Source of the DNA: Dendrocalamus latiflorus
Taxonomy: Eukaryota > Streptophyta > Magnoliopsida > Poales > Poaceae
Length of the DNA stretch: 64,000 nt
Reading direction: 5' to 3'
NCBI GenBank assembly: GCA_017311315.1
Contig: CM029658.1
Span: 27,514,629-27,578,628 of the forward strand
Shown piece by piece: positions 12,297 through 24,896 of this stretch (its first letter is position 1; the number at the start of each line of letters is the position of its first letter). The notes beneath the pieces were generated by a model that had not been told where the DNA came from, searched no databases, and was given only the letters and a program-made list of their open reading frames with translations. A program made the translations under genes and the position numbers.

Positions 12297-12555
12297 CTCC
12301 CTCTGTCTCTGTTTATATGACGTATTTTCATTAATGCATAGATTAAGAAGATAATAAAAATAACTAGATTACCCTTAATTATTATCTCTAAGCAGTATAT
12401 TCAATGCTATGTAGAAAATAGCCAATAAAACTACATATTTATCAGGGATATAAAGGAAAATATCACACTAATTTTGTATTAAAATATTAAATACGTTATA
12501 TATTTATAGTCAATATCATTCAAAAATACGCTCTATAAACTTAAACGAAGAGAGT
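12297..12555. mobile_element. MITE, copy B of a two-copy family
   Basis: Starts CTCCCTCTGTCTCTGTTTAT, a Stowaway-like end, and finishes TAAACTTAAACGAAGAGAG. Aligns by eye with 10436-10694 over its whole length with scattered substitutions. Non-coding. Confidence 0.75.
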
Positions 12556-13114
12556 GTTAATCAGTTAGAGAGAAACCAGCAACCCGCATTGCATGCAGCT
12601 TTTCCCACAAAACAGCAAACTGTAGTTCGCGAATCCACAATGACATTAAGTACATTTCCTCAACTAAATAGCAACAAATTATCATGCATACCGCTAGAAT
12701 AGCACCAAAACCATGAAGTTCCAGATGAACCCTCTCACAGAAAAATTAGAAGGTTTTAACTCACACCGAAAAGAAAAGAACGGTTTTAATAACCACCACA
12801 TATTTGCAATTACCACAACTATAACGGTGAGACCAGAGTGCCTGTCCTTACCTACCACACCATACTAACCCATACCCTTTTAGTGCTAATGCTAGCTAAT
12901 AGCAAATCAATGGATCCGACGAGACTGTCACGATCCTCCTGTGTCCGTAATTAGCAGTATCAACTGTAAATGGCAACGCATTTACACGGCATGACGCGCC
13001 CTCCCCGTCAGCTACTGCTTTCCATTTGTCACGCGCGCCCAAACGCCGCGCGTTCACTGACAAGCGGGACCATCGTACGGCGGGACCCATGTGCCATGGA
13101 GGGTCCGCGGCTAA
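12556..13114. other. Gene-free intergenic stretch
   Basis: No supported gene. AT-rich to about 12900, then GC-rich from 12970 to 13110. Open frames here overlap on both strands and show no domain. Confidence 0.5.
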
Positions 13115-13625
13115 GGGTTTGTTTGGATTGTGCCCCAAGCAGCCAAACCAAAATTTTGGCATAGTAGATATATTCGGATTGTAATCATCTCAATAGCTAT
13201 AAAGATTGCTAAAATTTCTTTTGGATGTGAGTATGGTACGTGGATTCTATATGGCATCTATTTTTCACCCAAAATATAACAAATATATATCTTGTTTTAT
13301 TAATTAAATCGCAAGAAATACAACGATTCGAACGGATCACAAATCAAATAAATGGTTTAGAAGGTACTATTATTTGAAGTTTGTTGATAAAAAATTATGT
13401 GTAATTAATGCAACCAATCAGCTGATAGCTAGCACCTTAGCATCCTGCCACACCAAAATTTTGGAAGCAAATTGCTCGCCCAAGAACTGCCCCTTGCTTT
13501 GCATTGGTGTAGCCAATTTATTTGGGGCACGCCAATAATTTAGCATCAATCTAAAGCTAGCTAAATAATTAAGGCATTACCAAAATTTTAGTTTGGCATG
13601 GTAGGGCAACGATCCAAACAGAGCC
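13115..13625. mobile_element. Probable non-autonomous DNA transposon (about 510 bp)
   Basis: Left end GGGTTTGTTTGGATTGTGCC and right end GGCAACGATCCAAACAGAGCC are imperfect inverted repeats of the common TTTGG...CCAAA type; inside, ACCAAAATTTTGGCAT is matched by inverted ACCAAAATTTTAGTTTGGCA. Non-coding, AT-rich centre. No clean target duplication found. Confidence 0.55.
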
Positions 13626-14166
13626 AGCCTAAATGCCCGTGCTTGACCGCTGCTCGCGTACGTGGCATGCTGTCAGGACAGAGGCGAGGGCCGATGGCGA
13701 GATCGTCCTCGAGATGCCCGCCCGACACACGCGATGCACCTGTGATCTCACTGCCGCCGTGCCCCACGCTGCTTCGGGCCCCGCATGTCAGTGTGGGGGT
13801 AGCCTGGGGTACCCCGCAAACTGCCGGCGAAAAGCGTCCCGTAAATCCCGGGGATTTTCATCTCACTGACCGGTGGGCCCGACACCCACCAGGCGTCTCC
13901 CCCCGCGAGGCAGTTCCGCGTGGCCCTCCGCGCTCTACACCACGCTATCAACCCGCATCCCTCTGACATCGGGCCTCACCAGTATTATTACCCCACCTGT
14001 CAGTGAGGAAACTTTCTGGATGTGCGCGGTGCGACTGGCCACAGCCTTCGCAGGGACGGGAGTGAAAAGAAGCAAGTATTCGGTGGGCCCACATGTTAAT
14101 AATTAATTAATTAACAATAAAAGTAAATTGTAATTGGCACCTCGCATTATATCTTTTATTTCAATT

Positions 14167-14455
14167 TATATCAGGTTAAAGTAATACTTTTACTTTGTAT
14201 CACTTTACACTAACCAATATTATACTTTGCATTAGATTTAAGTCAGTAGCATACCACCTTCTCTGGGAGGAACTCAATAAGGAGCACCGTCTTCATCCAT
14301 GCATCAGCAATACGTGAGTGCCGTCGGCTGCATGTGCGCGCAACAAGTTTAACATAGTCATGCTATCAGCTTAAATTTGGTATAAAGTATAACATTGGTA
14401 ATTTAGAAGTAGAATAAAGTAAAAATATTATTTAAACCTGGTGTAAAATAAAACA
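14167..14455. repeat. AT-rich inverted repeat upstream of the CID gene
   Basis: The stretch TCAGGTTAAAGTAATACTTT near 14171 and the complementary AAAATATTATTTAAACCTGG near 14423 form an imperfect inverted repeat of roughly 65 bases per arm, separated by unrelated sequence. Probably a decayed MITE within the proximal promoter of the downstream gene. Confidence 0.55.
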
Positions 14456-14559
14456 AGTGACATAATACTTAATGTACAATATAATTTATTTTAATAATAA
14501 TAACAATAATAATAAAATTATCTGTCTCGCTCGCTCAGGAGGAGCACGCGGCGGCGGTG

Positions 14560-14568
14560 CATATATAG
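14560..14568 (+). promoter_or_regulatory. TATA box of the CID-type gene
   Basis: CATATATAG lies about 113 bases before the ATG, with a GC-rich flank and a CACCACCACCACC leader after it. Spacing fits a transcription start near 14595. Confidence 0.7.
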
Positions 14569-14680
14569 CACGCCACAGGCCGCGTCGTCACTTCACAGGA
14601 TTGTAGTGCCAAATCTACCAACCCTCCTCTCTCGCTTATCATTAGGACACACCACCACCACCACCACCGGCGATCCGGCC

Positions 14681-17600
14681 ATGGACGTGCTGCGGAGCGA
14701 GTTGACGGCGGACATGAGGAAGGTGGAGAAGGTGCCGAGCCTCCTGGCCTCCGCGCTCAACCCCTCCGCCGGGGAGTTTGTGCCGTGGTGGCGCGTCGGC
14801 GGCTCAAGGAAGGAGCTCTCCGCGGACGCGCCGGAGTTCGTCATGACGGGAGGGATCTACCCCCGCGCCCCCACCCCCGCCGCCCTCGTCGACGTCAGTA
14901 CCGTCCCCACGGGCAACTGGAGGGTAAGCAAGAGCCTACATGGATATGTGCAAGCATGTGCTCTTGCTTCTTTCCTTGATCTGCCTTGGTTTTCTTGCTT
15001 TTGATTTCTTCTTTGCGTTTTATCTTTGTTCTTTGGAAAAATTCCGTTGGGAGTTTTCTTTGGGTTTTGTGCGTTCTTTTCTCGATCCGGTGGTTCTTGG
15101 ATTTGCTCTCTTCGGTGCGGTTGTTGCCGTGGAGATCATGGTGCAACTCGGGAGGTTTTCGTTTTTGGCATGGACATGGTCGCAGAAGTGGTTGCTAATC
15201 TGATCATCTGGTGGCTGGTAGTATTTACTCTACGCAGTGGGGAAGAGTTGTTGCAGGTTTTGAGACTGAGTTGCTTCTTAATCTTCCTTGTTTGGGCTAG
15301 CTATTTGATTCTTTCTGGAGCAAAACAAACGAGATCATACATCTTCTAGGGTTTTTCTGAGGAGATCTATCAAGGGAGGGTGACTGGAAACTAATCTTTC
15401 TCCCTTCTTTTCAGAATTTTCATTTCGTCCCAGAAAGATCTGTCTCATTTAGTTCGTTTCCACTGTTGGTTCCTCTTACTCTTGCCTTTTCTGGCAGTTC
15501 CAAATCCGAATATTTCTCTTCTTTTTTTTTTGGTTTGTATTTTGATATGGCGAATGTAGCCAGTGCTCTCGCGCTCTTTGGATCTCTGGAAAGTTGCTAT
15601 CTTGCATGTTTGCTCCAAGAAGGAAGAAATTTCTTGTGCAATCCAGCATTGCATTACAATTATATGTATATCTTTATATTGGGATTTGTTCAATCTTTAC
15701 ACTCTTAATTCCCTACTGTCTGAGTCGGTCTCGACAGAGGAGTCGGTCTCGCAACTACTCGCAAGAAGGAAGGGCTAGGTTTTCTTACAGGGTTCGAAGG
15801 AACCAGGAGCCAGAGTTTGTGAGAAGAACCATTTTTGTCACAGATATCGACCATACTGTAAGACTTACATGTCCATGCATAAATATGTATGAAGTAATGT
15901 GTCACTATCAGATGTGATTGTTCATCCACATTTGTTCATTTCAGGTCACTGAGGAGAGTCTGGCTTTACTGTTTGGAAGCTGTGGGAATGTATGTCTTTC
16001 TATACTCATATACTATATGCTTTTGCACCAATCGAGTTGCTATATTTGAATGTTATATCAACTTGTTGCAAGATGTACATACTGTTCTCATCAGTCAATA
16101 TGCGTAGATTGCTGACTAGTATTAACTTGATTTGCAAGTGTAGGCACATTATTTTTTGTAGCGTCATGCATTTACCTTAGAAAAGAAAACGAGTTAGCAA
16201 GCTGTTTGTTTAGTTTAAATTTTGCTATTTGTATATATGGCACTATATTGTTTCGAAGCATCTAGAACTTAGAGGTATAGCATAAGCAGGAGCGCAGTAC
16301 TGCTTGTGCTGTGATTTGTGATGATGAGTTAGACCTAATTAAGTAGCTAGTGGTGGTAATAGAAGTCTTTAAGCCAAAGTGTCTTTCATTTTTGGGAAGC
16401 ATTATCTTGTACGAAACATAGTTTGCAAAATCGCGTGCATATTACATGGATGCTATTATACATGAATGGTGTAATTTAGAAATATACTTTTGGCTATTGC
16501 AGAAGAAACTTCTGTACATGAGGACATATGTAAAGGAGGATTTGATTTTATAGTGTATGTGTTGGGATACGGGTAGGCTACACTAACGCAGATTAAAATT
16601 TTCTACCGCATAAACCAGGAAGCCAAGTGAGTAAGAGATCATAAATTGTTACCACTAGATGCGCAGTACAATCGAAGTAGAATTAAACTGGCCGGTTCAA
16701 CGTAGTGTGTGTCAGTATTGTAGAAGTAGTCGATCGTCCTCTAGTCATCGTCCTCTCCTCGCGATAGTATCGATCAGCATCGTAATCACAACAGCGCCTC
16801 TACGAAATCCACACATCTAGGGTTGGAATGCCATGTATCGGTGTGTTAGCACCAACACATATAGCAAGGGTTTTAAGAGCTGGCAGATGGGGTTTCGATG
16901 GGTGTGTCTCAGGACACACTCCTCAGTTTCACGCCTCTCTTTATATATAGCCTCCAATCGGATTCTTATCCGATATAATCAGATATCATATCTAACTCGA
17001 AGAGTCTCTGACTAGATCCTTATCCAATACGAGTAAAGATCGTATCCCACTCAAAGAGCCTCCGATCAAACCCTTATTCAATACGAAGAAAGATTGTATC
17101 TCACTTGGAATCTATCATCCGGATCCTTATCATTCCAACCCACTAAGTTGTGACCCTGTAGATTCATGTATATTCAGCTATGCCCCGAAAACGCCCTTCC
17201 GGTCCATAAGTCGGTAATGGTCCCTAGCAAAATATAGCAACCCCCAAATATGTATAAAGATCATATCAGACTAACTCAAGATGAGAAATGTGCCATCTTA
17301 TGATAGCTCAATCCTTCACTTGAATTTGTAGTGGATTACTCAATTTGTGACTGACTTCTCAACCATATTTGCTATGGCCATATACTTTATTAATCCAACT
17401 ACATCAAGGAATCTAGAGATATCTCTCCTGTTATATCAGAGGGACAAATTCTATCTTGATCACTCATATTCCTCAATATATTCATAGTAAATTTGAAAGC
17501 TACATTTAGGACTACCCAGTTACGGAGTAATGTTTGGCAACACCTAAGTAAACTATATATATGTAGAAAATTATGATGATTTCAGGTTTAAGGATTCTAT

Positions 17601-20600
17601 ATACACTATATATGAGGCCTAACTGATGACACTTAAGATTATAATAATTTCAGAAGTGTCTCATGGTAGATTAATCCAACACCATATTTTCTAACATGTG
17701 TTCACATTATTGATTTGATATATCTATATCTATAATCCATGCATGAAACATGATTATCAATCAATACATATTCTGATATATAAATTATAATTGTCCTACA
17801 TAATTTTATAAGATCAGAGATAATTTAGAATAATATCAAAATATGAATAAAGAGTTCCACGGATAAGTCATATACTTGTTGATCAATATGAAAAATATTT
17901 ATTTAAGGGATAAAATAATATATTAGTCAAAAGATTATAAAAGAAATGATACAATCATCTACATGATCACCTCTAGGGCATATTAGTATGTGCACGCCGA
18001 AATGTTCGGGTGCATGCCAAGCAATGCAACATTATTACTGATATTTGTACCTTCCTGTGTTTTCCTCATTTTCCTAATATGTTTGTAGCACACTTTCCTT
18101 TCTGTCAAATATCATCTGAAAGATACAGATGAATTAAAAAGAACGACTAGAAGTATTTATGTGCCATATAAAGAACCACAGATGAATAAAATATGCACCC
18201 TTTTATGGACATAAAGTAAAAAAAAAACTGGAAAAAATAGGTCTTCATTTTTCAGCATGTTTAAGGCAATCATCCAATTATTTAAATCTTGTCAAGCAAA
18301 TATTTGCTATGAACAAATTATTGGTCCTCTTATTCGGTTGTAGCGAAGATAATGTTTTGACCAAACCTCTTATTCGGTTGTAGCGAAGATAATGTTTTGA
18401 CCAAATTTGGAAGTCTATGATTCCTTTGTGTGATGGCAATGCTGTGATCACATAAATAATGTAATGGTTCCTTTGGGACTGCAAATCCGAAGTGCTATCG
18501 TTACATAAATAGTGTAATATGATTGACCTTTTGCGAATTTTTTGTACGGATAATCCATTTTTTATTCGAAATTACAGAAATATACTCGCGAGAAATTTTT
18601 TTACAAAAATAGACTCAAGTCGCTCAATGGGAGGGCGACTGGAGCCTATCGCCCAACCAGAAGCCGATTCTGTCCCTGTCGCTCTACCATCAGGCGGCTG
18701 CATCCAGTCGCCCTCCCATTGGGCGACTTTAATTCAATCGCCCAATGGTTGAGCGACAGGGACCAAATCTTCGTCAAAAATAGTGAAAATTGGTGGAGAT
18801 ATTCTTCATTGATCCAAAAGTCTTTAGAAAAAATTTGAGCAATTTCGGCTACGGGATCAAAAGTTATAGCAGTTTCAATCACTCCCTGTTTCCTCTCTTT
18901 GTGTTCCTCGATTGCTATAACTTTTGATCCCGTAGCCGAAATTGCTCAAAAATTTTTCTGAAGGCTTTTGGATCAATGAAGAATATCTCCACCAATTTTC
19001 ACTATTTTTGGCGAAGGTTTGATTCCTGTCGCTCAACCATTGGACGACTGCATTAAAGTCGCCCAATGGGAGGGCGACTGGATGCAGTCGCCTGATGGTA
19101 GAGCGACAGGGACAGAATCGGCTTCTGGTTGGGCGATAAGCTCTAGTCGCCCTTTCATTGGGCGACTTGAGTCTATTTTTGTAAAAAATTTTACCGCGAG
19201 TGTATTTCTGTAATTTCGAATAAAAAATTGATTATTCGTACGAAAAATTCGACCTTTTGCAATGTCCCGAACACCTAAAAATTCATGGTTCTTGTGCATC
19301 TGTTGCAACAGGTAGTGGACTGTCGCATTTGTGGAGACCCCACAACTGGTCTTCGTTTCGCATTCATAGAGCTACAAGATGAGGGTAAGTTTCTTATTAC
19401 TGACTCAAATCTTGTCTTGATCAATACAAAGTGAAGTTCATGAAATAAAATCTGAAGACAATGTTGCAAACCTTTTCAGAGGATGCATATGCTGCACTGC
19501 ATCTTGATGGAGTCATTATTGGCCTTTGCCCCCTAAAGGTCTCACCTTCTAGGACTGCAATTATGCCTGTGAACCCTTCATTTCTGCCTCAGGTTAGCAT
19601 AATCTTGAAACCCTTTTTCATGTTATGTTTTTCTTAAGATGAAGCCATACCTTTTTCATTTTATGATGATGTCTAATCCTGTGCAGACGGAAGCTGAAAA
19701 GGAGATGTGTTCAAGGACTGTCTATTGTACTAACATCCATAAGAGTGTATGCAAAAACTTAATTTTCCTTCTTCACAATGATTCTTTCGTACATAGTTGT
19801 TTCTGAGTGTTCTTGCTTGTTACAGGTCAATCAGTGGGATCTGAAAATTTTTTGCCAGTTCTACTTTGGTGAGGTCAGAACACAATCATCTAATAATTTG
19901 TTTAATATTCTTGTTTATATTGAAAGGGCACAGAATTTATGCGAATTTTCTTTTCCTTTCCTTCTTTTATTATAGGTTTCTCGCATCAAGCTTCTCGGTG
20001 ATGACCGTCACGCCACTCGCATAGCTTTCATTGAGTTTGCAGAGGTGATAATCTCAATAAAGAATGCCTCTTCCTGCATTCAGTGTGTAGTTTGTTACCT
20101 TGTTTAGATCACACGTCCTTGTGCTCAGTTTTCATGCGCAGATATGCTAGCACATACGTGCTCCTTTATCATTGTATAGTTCTGATTATCAACAATAGAT
20201 ACAAGATTGCTCAACATGTTTACTAGTTTTTAACTGTCAGGTTTATCATTTACAAGCTATATACTAAACAGATTTTTATGAATCTATATATAAAAGAAAA
20301 TGCTGCCACCTTTTGTCGATCTGAAAAATCTTCATTTCAGCATGGCAAAAACCTGAATTTCTGCATGATTTAAATCTCAAATATCCATAGAACTTACATT
20401 GCAGACAATATATCCATTGCAGGCTAATGGTGCTATTGCTGCTCTGAACTCCACCGGCATATTCGCCGCAGGCATTCCCATCAGGTTCAGTAGCCCTCAC
20501 TCACTCCTCACTAAGCTTCTTATTGCATGCCATGACCAATCCTGAATCAATTGTTGCCTGTCCATTCATCAGGGTCAGCCCTTCAAAGACGCCGATCAGG

Positions 20601-20636
20601 CCCCGCGCCGCCGCCCCGCCCTGCCACGCGAACTGA
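14681..20636 (+). CDS. CID-type RNA-binding protein: PAM2 motif plus two RRMs
   Basis: 298-aa protein of the CTC-interacting-domain (CID8-CID13) group, which binds the MLLE domain of poly(A)-binding protein through PAM2 and RNA through two RRMs. Exons: 14681-14923, 15738-15857, 15945-15989, 19312-19384, 19480-19592, 19687-19746, 19826-19873, 19976-20044, 20423-20484, 20573-20636; all GT/AG, total 897 nt. PAM2 is at residues 24-37 (SALNPSAGEFVPWW). A basic linker (82-111) precedes RRM1 (about 111-185; RTIFVTDI as RNP2, GLRFAFIEL as RNP1) and RRM2 (about 208-285; RTVYCTNI and ATRIAFIEF). The C-terminus keeps the family's RVSPSKTPIRPR. Likely cytoplasmic mRNA-fate role and possibly nuclear given the basic linker; this is inference from the family. 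Exon 1 is GC-rich, the others much less so. The 3322-bp intron 3 is mostly transposon. Confidence 0.95.
16560..17985 (-). mobile_element. Solo LTR, Angela/RIRE1-like, in CID intron 3
   Basis: 1426-bp block flanked by the 5-bp direct repeat GTATG (16555-16559 and 17986-17990). The plus-strand left end is TGTTGGGATACGG; the right end reads CCTCTAGGGCATATTA, the reverse of the TATGCCCTAGAGG start known from grass Angela/BARE/RIRE1 LTRs, so the LTR lies in minus orientation. No internal region or second LTR. The right terminus lacks the final CA, so it is slightly eroded. Confidence 0.8.
18535..19250. mobile_element. 716-bp fold-back element with 10-bp target duplication
   Basis: Perfect 10-bp direct repeats GACCTTTTGC at 18525-18534 and 19251-19260 flank two arms, 18535-18871 and 18913-19250, that are near-complete reverse complements around a 41-base loop. 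The outer ends read GAATTTTTTGTACGGAT and, reversed, GAATTTTTCGTACGAAT. The arms are studded with TCGCC/GGCGA words such as CCCATTGGGCGACTTTAAT. Long arms and a 9-11-bp duplication are typical of Mutator-like elements. No coding capacity. It sits in CID intron 3, so the pre-mRNA should contain a hairpin of roughly 340 bp. The outer 100 bases match the ends of the element at 25742-30373. Confidence 0.92.
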
Positions 20637-21103
20637 CCGGCGGCGATCCCCGTCGCCTTCGCCGTTGAAGAGTGATCCCGCTGGTTGGAGATCGGCTCAT
20701 CTGCGATGCATGTGGTGGCATGGCTCTAGCTTGTAGACCCCGTTGTTCAGTTTCTCCTCCGAGAACCTGCTGAGAGTTGGTATCTGCTGCAGAGAGTTGA
20801 ATCGAGACTCTCAAGACTATAATTTCAGCTATTGTCGTGGTCGTGTTTGTGTGTGTGCTTGGTCGTAGTGTGCTCAAGAGTTGCTGCTGCCTTCGTTGGC
20901 ATGCACCTCACCAACCTGCGTAAGACTCTAGACATGCATGGCTACCTACCTAGCTTGCAGTCGTGTACCGAACTTGGTCAGTTAATTAATCAGTTTCCTA
21001 GCATCTTTCTGCAATCTGTGATGGTTTCAGTAGCGGCAGCTACGTACTTGTACTTGGTGTTAACCGGGCTCTGACCTTGGTTGGCTCTTCACTGGACAGC
21101 CGG
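20637..21103 (+). other. CID gene 3' UTR and downstream flank
   Basis: Follows the TGA at 20634-20636. Presumed 3' UTR with no open frame of interest; no canonical AATAAA was identified close by. From about 20900 the sequence looks like ordinary intergenic DNA. Confidence 0.5.
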
Positions 21104-21261
21104 CAGGGGCGAAGCCAGCGTATGAGCATTGAGGTTCAGTGATACTAATGAAATTTAGCAAATCTTATAAAAAATTACTATTTATTACTATTTATCGGTG
21201 AAAGGAACATCATCGTGCAATAAAAGTGACCCCAATGCTCTGACGTCTGATTTCGCCCTTG
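21104..21261. mobile_element. hAT-type MITE (158 bp)
   Basis: Ends CAGGGGCGAA and TTCGCCCTTG are inverted repeats (9 of 10 positions) with perfect 8-bp target duplications ACAGCCGG at 21096-21103 and 21262-21269. The 8-bp duplication and CAGGG-type end are the hAT signature. AT-rich non-coding centre. Confidence 0.88.
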
Positions 21262-21269
21262 ACAGCCGG

Positions 21270-21924
21270 TGGCCCGGTGGTGGGTAGTCCAGGACGGCGA
21301 GGGCAATGGCAGGCGAGGAAGAGGAGCGGTGAGGCGGTGGCTGCGCCGCTGGCTAACAAGGCGGCGGCCCGGTTCAGATCACGCCGGATGGCCGGATGTG
21401 AGATTCGGAACTCTGCCGTTTTGGCTGAAATGGAATGGCTTTTGACCATTTGCCGGATGCTGGAACTTCACCCAAGCAAAAATTATTTGCTACATCAAAT
21501 AAGAAGCAACAAACTATTTACTATTCATTCACATAAAAACTAAACAGAAGCACTTTGAAAATTGCCTGGGCCAGGGTGTTCATTTGAAATGCAATTTTGC
21601 CGGGCTTGTAGACAACGAAATTGTGGAACAAAAAAGTTGCAAAAATGCAAAAAAAAAAAAGGCAATGTCGAAAAAGAACAGGAGCACACATAACTTTAGG
21701 ATGTTTATTACGATGTAAGACTGAGTAATATACATGTATGAGCGTCCACCAAAGCCCAACTAGGGTAATATATACATCACACTCAGCACACGCCATGAAA
21801 GGATGATAAAATTTCTAAGTTTACTCCTCGACCTTTTCCATTTCAAATTTAGCCAATCAACGGTCTGAGTTCACCTCCACGGCGCGACGATTATTACCAA
21901 ACAAGAAGTTGTATCGTGCAAAGC
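21270..21924. other. Intergenic stretch and 3' UTR of the E2 gene
   Basis: Convergent gap between the CID and E2 genes. 21270-21400 is GC-rich with short overlapping frames and no recognisable product; 21800-21924 would be the 3' UTR of the minus-strand E2 gene. Confidence 0.5.
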
Positions 21925-24896
21925 TCATGCTTCACTTGCATATACACGGGTCCACTCTTTGGCTGCACCAATCAAGACCGACATCAGTTGAAAAAAAAAT
22001 AGTCAGCTATGTTTTGCAGCTGAAATGCAACAAGATTGGTCACGTCCTGACCTGTTTCTACAGCTTCTGTTTCGTTGGCCTTCCAGTGCTTTGCAACATT
22101 GTCAGCGAGCGGATCATCAGGATTTGGAGCACTGAGCAGTGCTTGAATGCTGAAAAGACAGACACAAAGTGGACAGAAAATGAGCTGTTCATCCAAGATT
22201 GATCAATCTTCAGGTCAACTCATTTGATCCTTCTGATTGTGTTTCCGCAAAAAGTTTCAAGTAAACACTAGAGTTATGATGGTACTAAAGCAGGCATATC
22301 GCATATGTGCAGTGTACTACTCTGTCTGTTCAGTGTACTTTTGCGTTGTGTTAACAGTGAGAGAAATAGATAAAGGGCATAGGCAGCATAGGAATGGAGG
22401 CATGCAGCGGATGACAGACCGGAGGCTGATGGTAACACATATTAGTTTTCCCACCAGTAGACTACTGGTGGTTGTGGCAAACAAGATGCAGCAGTGGCGG
22501 CAACTGCAGCCTGCTCCGCTATAATAATGTACAATTAGTGCCATCCACATTATGGCAATCTCTCATTTCTTCTAGGATCTTTGCACAATAAATTTATGCA
22601 TCTCATATGATCTGCCTGCTTTTTAATGGCCAAGGACTTCCAAAGTGCAATGTAAGCTTTTAAGGTGCGCATTTGCCACTATCCATTTCAAGAAGCTATT
22701 TTAGGAATCATATAATCTATTGGAGCTGCCATATACTTTCTAGAAAAGTATGACTTCTTTATAAACAAAACACACCAAATACACCAGACTGACATGAATA
22801 CTGAAGCAGAGCATTCACCTCAAAAGAACTGTTCGGATCTGAAGGGCAGGACTCCACTTGTCCTTTAAAATATCAAGGCATATCCTTCCAAGCTGCATAA
22901 ATTTAACTATTAAGCAAAATAATAACTCCTTATACCATATAGAGGGAAACAAAACATGACCAACTTACCTTGTCAATGTTTGGATGGTAAATCTTTGTGA
23001 GAAAGCGAACCTGTTTTCAGTAATCAAATCAAAACTTCAGCAACAAAAAATGTATAAGTTTGTGAATTTTTATTCCAAACAACCACGGGCAAATCTAAGT
23101 CCGCACAACAAAAATACAAATGCTGTAATACATATTTCCCAAACTCATTGGAAATAACAAGTAATGTTTACATGGCTGACATCATTGAAAGCATCATACG
23201 ATGATCTCCATCATGTAAATGTGAAGCTGCAATTAATATTCCATTGTTGGGCACATATGGGCCCCTTCTGAATCAGATGCACACAAGAACTTAGTCTACA
23301 TGAAGCTTGACAAAACATCAGCAAAATTATGAACTGACAAATTCATAGTACTGAGATGCTAGTGGAAGTAAAGTAACAATGGAACACCTTTGGTGGAGCC
23401 ATTGGATATTCTTCGGGCAAGAACAATTCAATCTTGAAAACTCCTCCTGACAGGTAGCCAAATGAACAGTTATCAGAGAACATACTATTTTAAAATATAC
23501 AAATTAGTCGATAATATAAGATTTGTTAATCGTTTAGTACATAAGAATGCGTTAGTGTAGGTAAAGATCATGCAGAAATCATCACGAGATAAAATAAACC
23601 ATACCCCATACCAGAAGTTTCTGCTATGAATTTTTAGCATTACTAAAACAACAGAGTCACAGAGCATCCAGGACATTCAAGCAGACTTGTGTACTGGGAA
23701 AAATAGTGACTTAATTGCAGCTTCTTTAGGACTCAGGAGTAAGAAAGCGATACAACTCATGGAGTCATTGGAGATAATTTTGTGAGTAAACTCCATGCAC
23801 AAAGATTTGGTTCCAACTTGCAAGTGACAATAATAGAAATGACCTTTTCCATTTCCAAATAGTTCAGGAATTAAAACCTCTTCCATGCATTTGGCAGAAG
23901 CCAGAAAACTGAATAAGTAAACTAGACTAATGCCGGTGGCGGGAATTCCTAGGGTACATAATAGTGCACAAAGTATATTATTATTTCCGCTAGTTGTAAG
24001 TTGTGGAACACAATAAATATGGTTGTTCTGTTCCTTAATATGGCTGCACTTTGCTCCTCAGCAGATAATGACAGCTCAATTTGTTCTTAATCAGATCCTA
24101 AATATGGCAGTTCTGTTTCTTAATTATGACAGTTTGCTCTTAAGCAGCTATTAATGGCTTGATTTGTTAATCAGATCTAACAACTACAATTCACTTGATG
24201 ATGAGGCTCTGTAAGAATCCGTATATAGGGATCAATTTTTTTAGTATGGTCATTTTATTACAGCCTATTAGCCTAAAGTACAACTAAAATTTCCACAGCC
24301 AATTAGAGCATGGTATTACTATCACTATACTTAATGCCAAAGGCAATTACAATAGAGAACAGAAGGAAAAGATTCCTCACCCTCGTAAGGCGACTGCGTC
24401 GGGCCAAGGATCATGACATTGAAGTAGCGCATGTTCTCCTCGGACGGTGAGGCACTGATCCCTGGAGCTGCAAGAACACCACAAGCACAAAGCCCCTCAG
24501 CACACCATCCAACACAACCCCCAAAAAAGAACAGCCAACAAAGGGAGCTATCTTTGCGCAATTAGGCCATAGGCATAACTAATTAGGCGCTCTAGTATTG
24601 TCTTAACCAAGAAACCAAAAAAAAAAAAAAATCAGAGGCCTATTCAAGCTGATTGGAGCATACTATAACTAAAGCAGAGGGAAGAAAAAAGAACTCCTAA
24701 AATAATTTCTTCTCATGAGTAGAGGCTGTAGAGCGTCTCACCTGGCTCGCTGAGCAGCCGCTGCGTCTCCTGCAGGAAGCAAACCACCAAAAATCACCAG
24801 ATTTTGCATAAAAAAAAGAGCGAAAATACCGTAAACTGAGGAGTTGAGAGCACTCCTTACCTTGATGATGCGGCGGGGTAGGTTGTTATTCGCCAT
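21925..24896 (-). CDS. UBC13-type E2 ubiquitin-conjugating enzyme
   Basis: 153-aa E2 of the UBC13 (plant UBC35/36) group, which with a UEV/MMZ partner builds Lys63-linked ubiquitin chains used in DNA-damage tolerance and signalling. Coding exons on the minus strand: 24861-24896, 24742-24769, 24381-24467, 23388-23446, 22969-23010, 22819-22892, 22052-22149, 21925-21962; total 462 nt with intact GT/AG sites. Start MANNNLPRRIIK, catalytic Cys89 in GRICLDILK, HPN triad at 79-81, and MRYFNVMILGPTQSPYEGG typical of UBC13. Ends WTRVYASEA where other plant copies I recall have WTRLYASGA. Length equals the family norm; nothing is broken. The acidic N-terminal residue pocket for UEV binding cannot be judged from sequence alone. 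Confidence 0.97.

Noticed and set aside
13598..14106. Proline-rich frames on both strands
   Set aside because: GC-rich distal promoter of the CID gene; no homology recognised and frames contradict each other.
14940..15349. Open frames rich in Phe/Leu after CID exon 1
   Set aside because: They lie in CID intron 1, whose GT and AG sites join exons in frame; T-rich intron sequence explains the hydrophobic translation.
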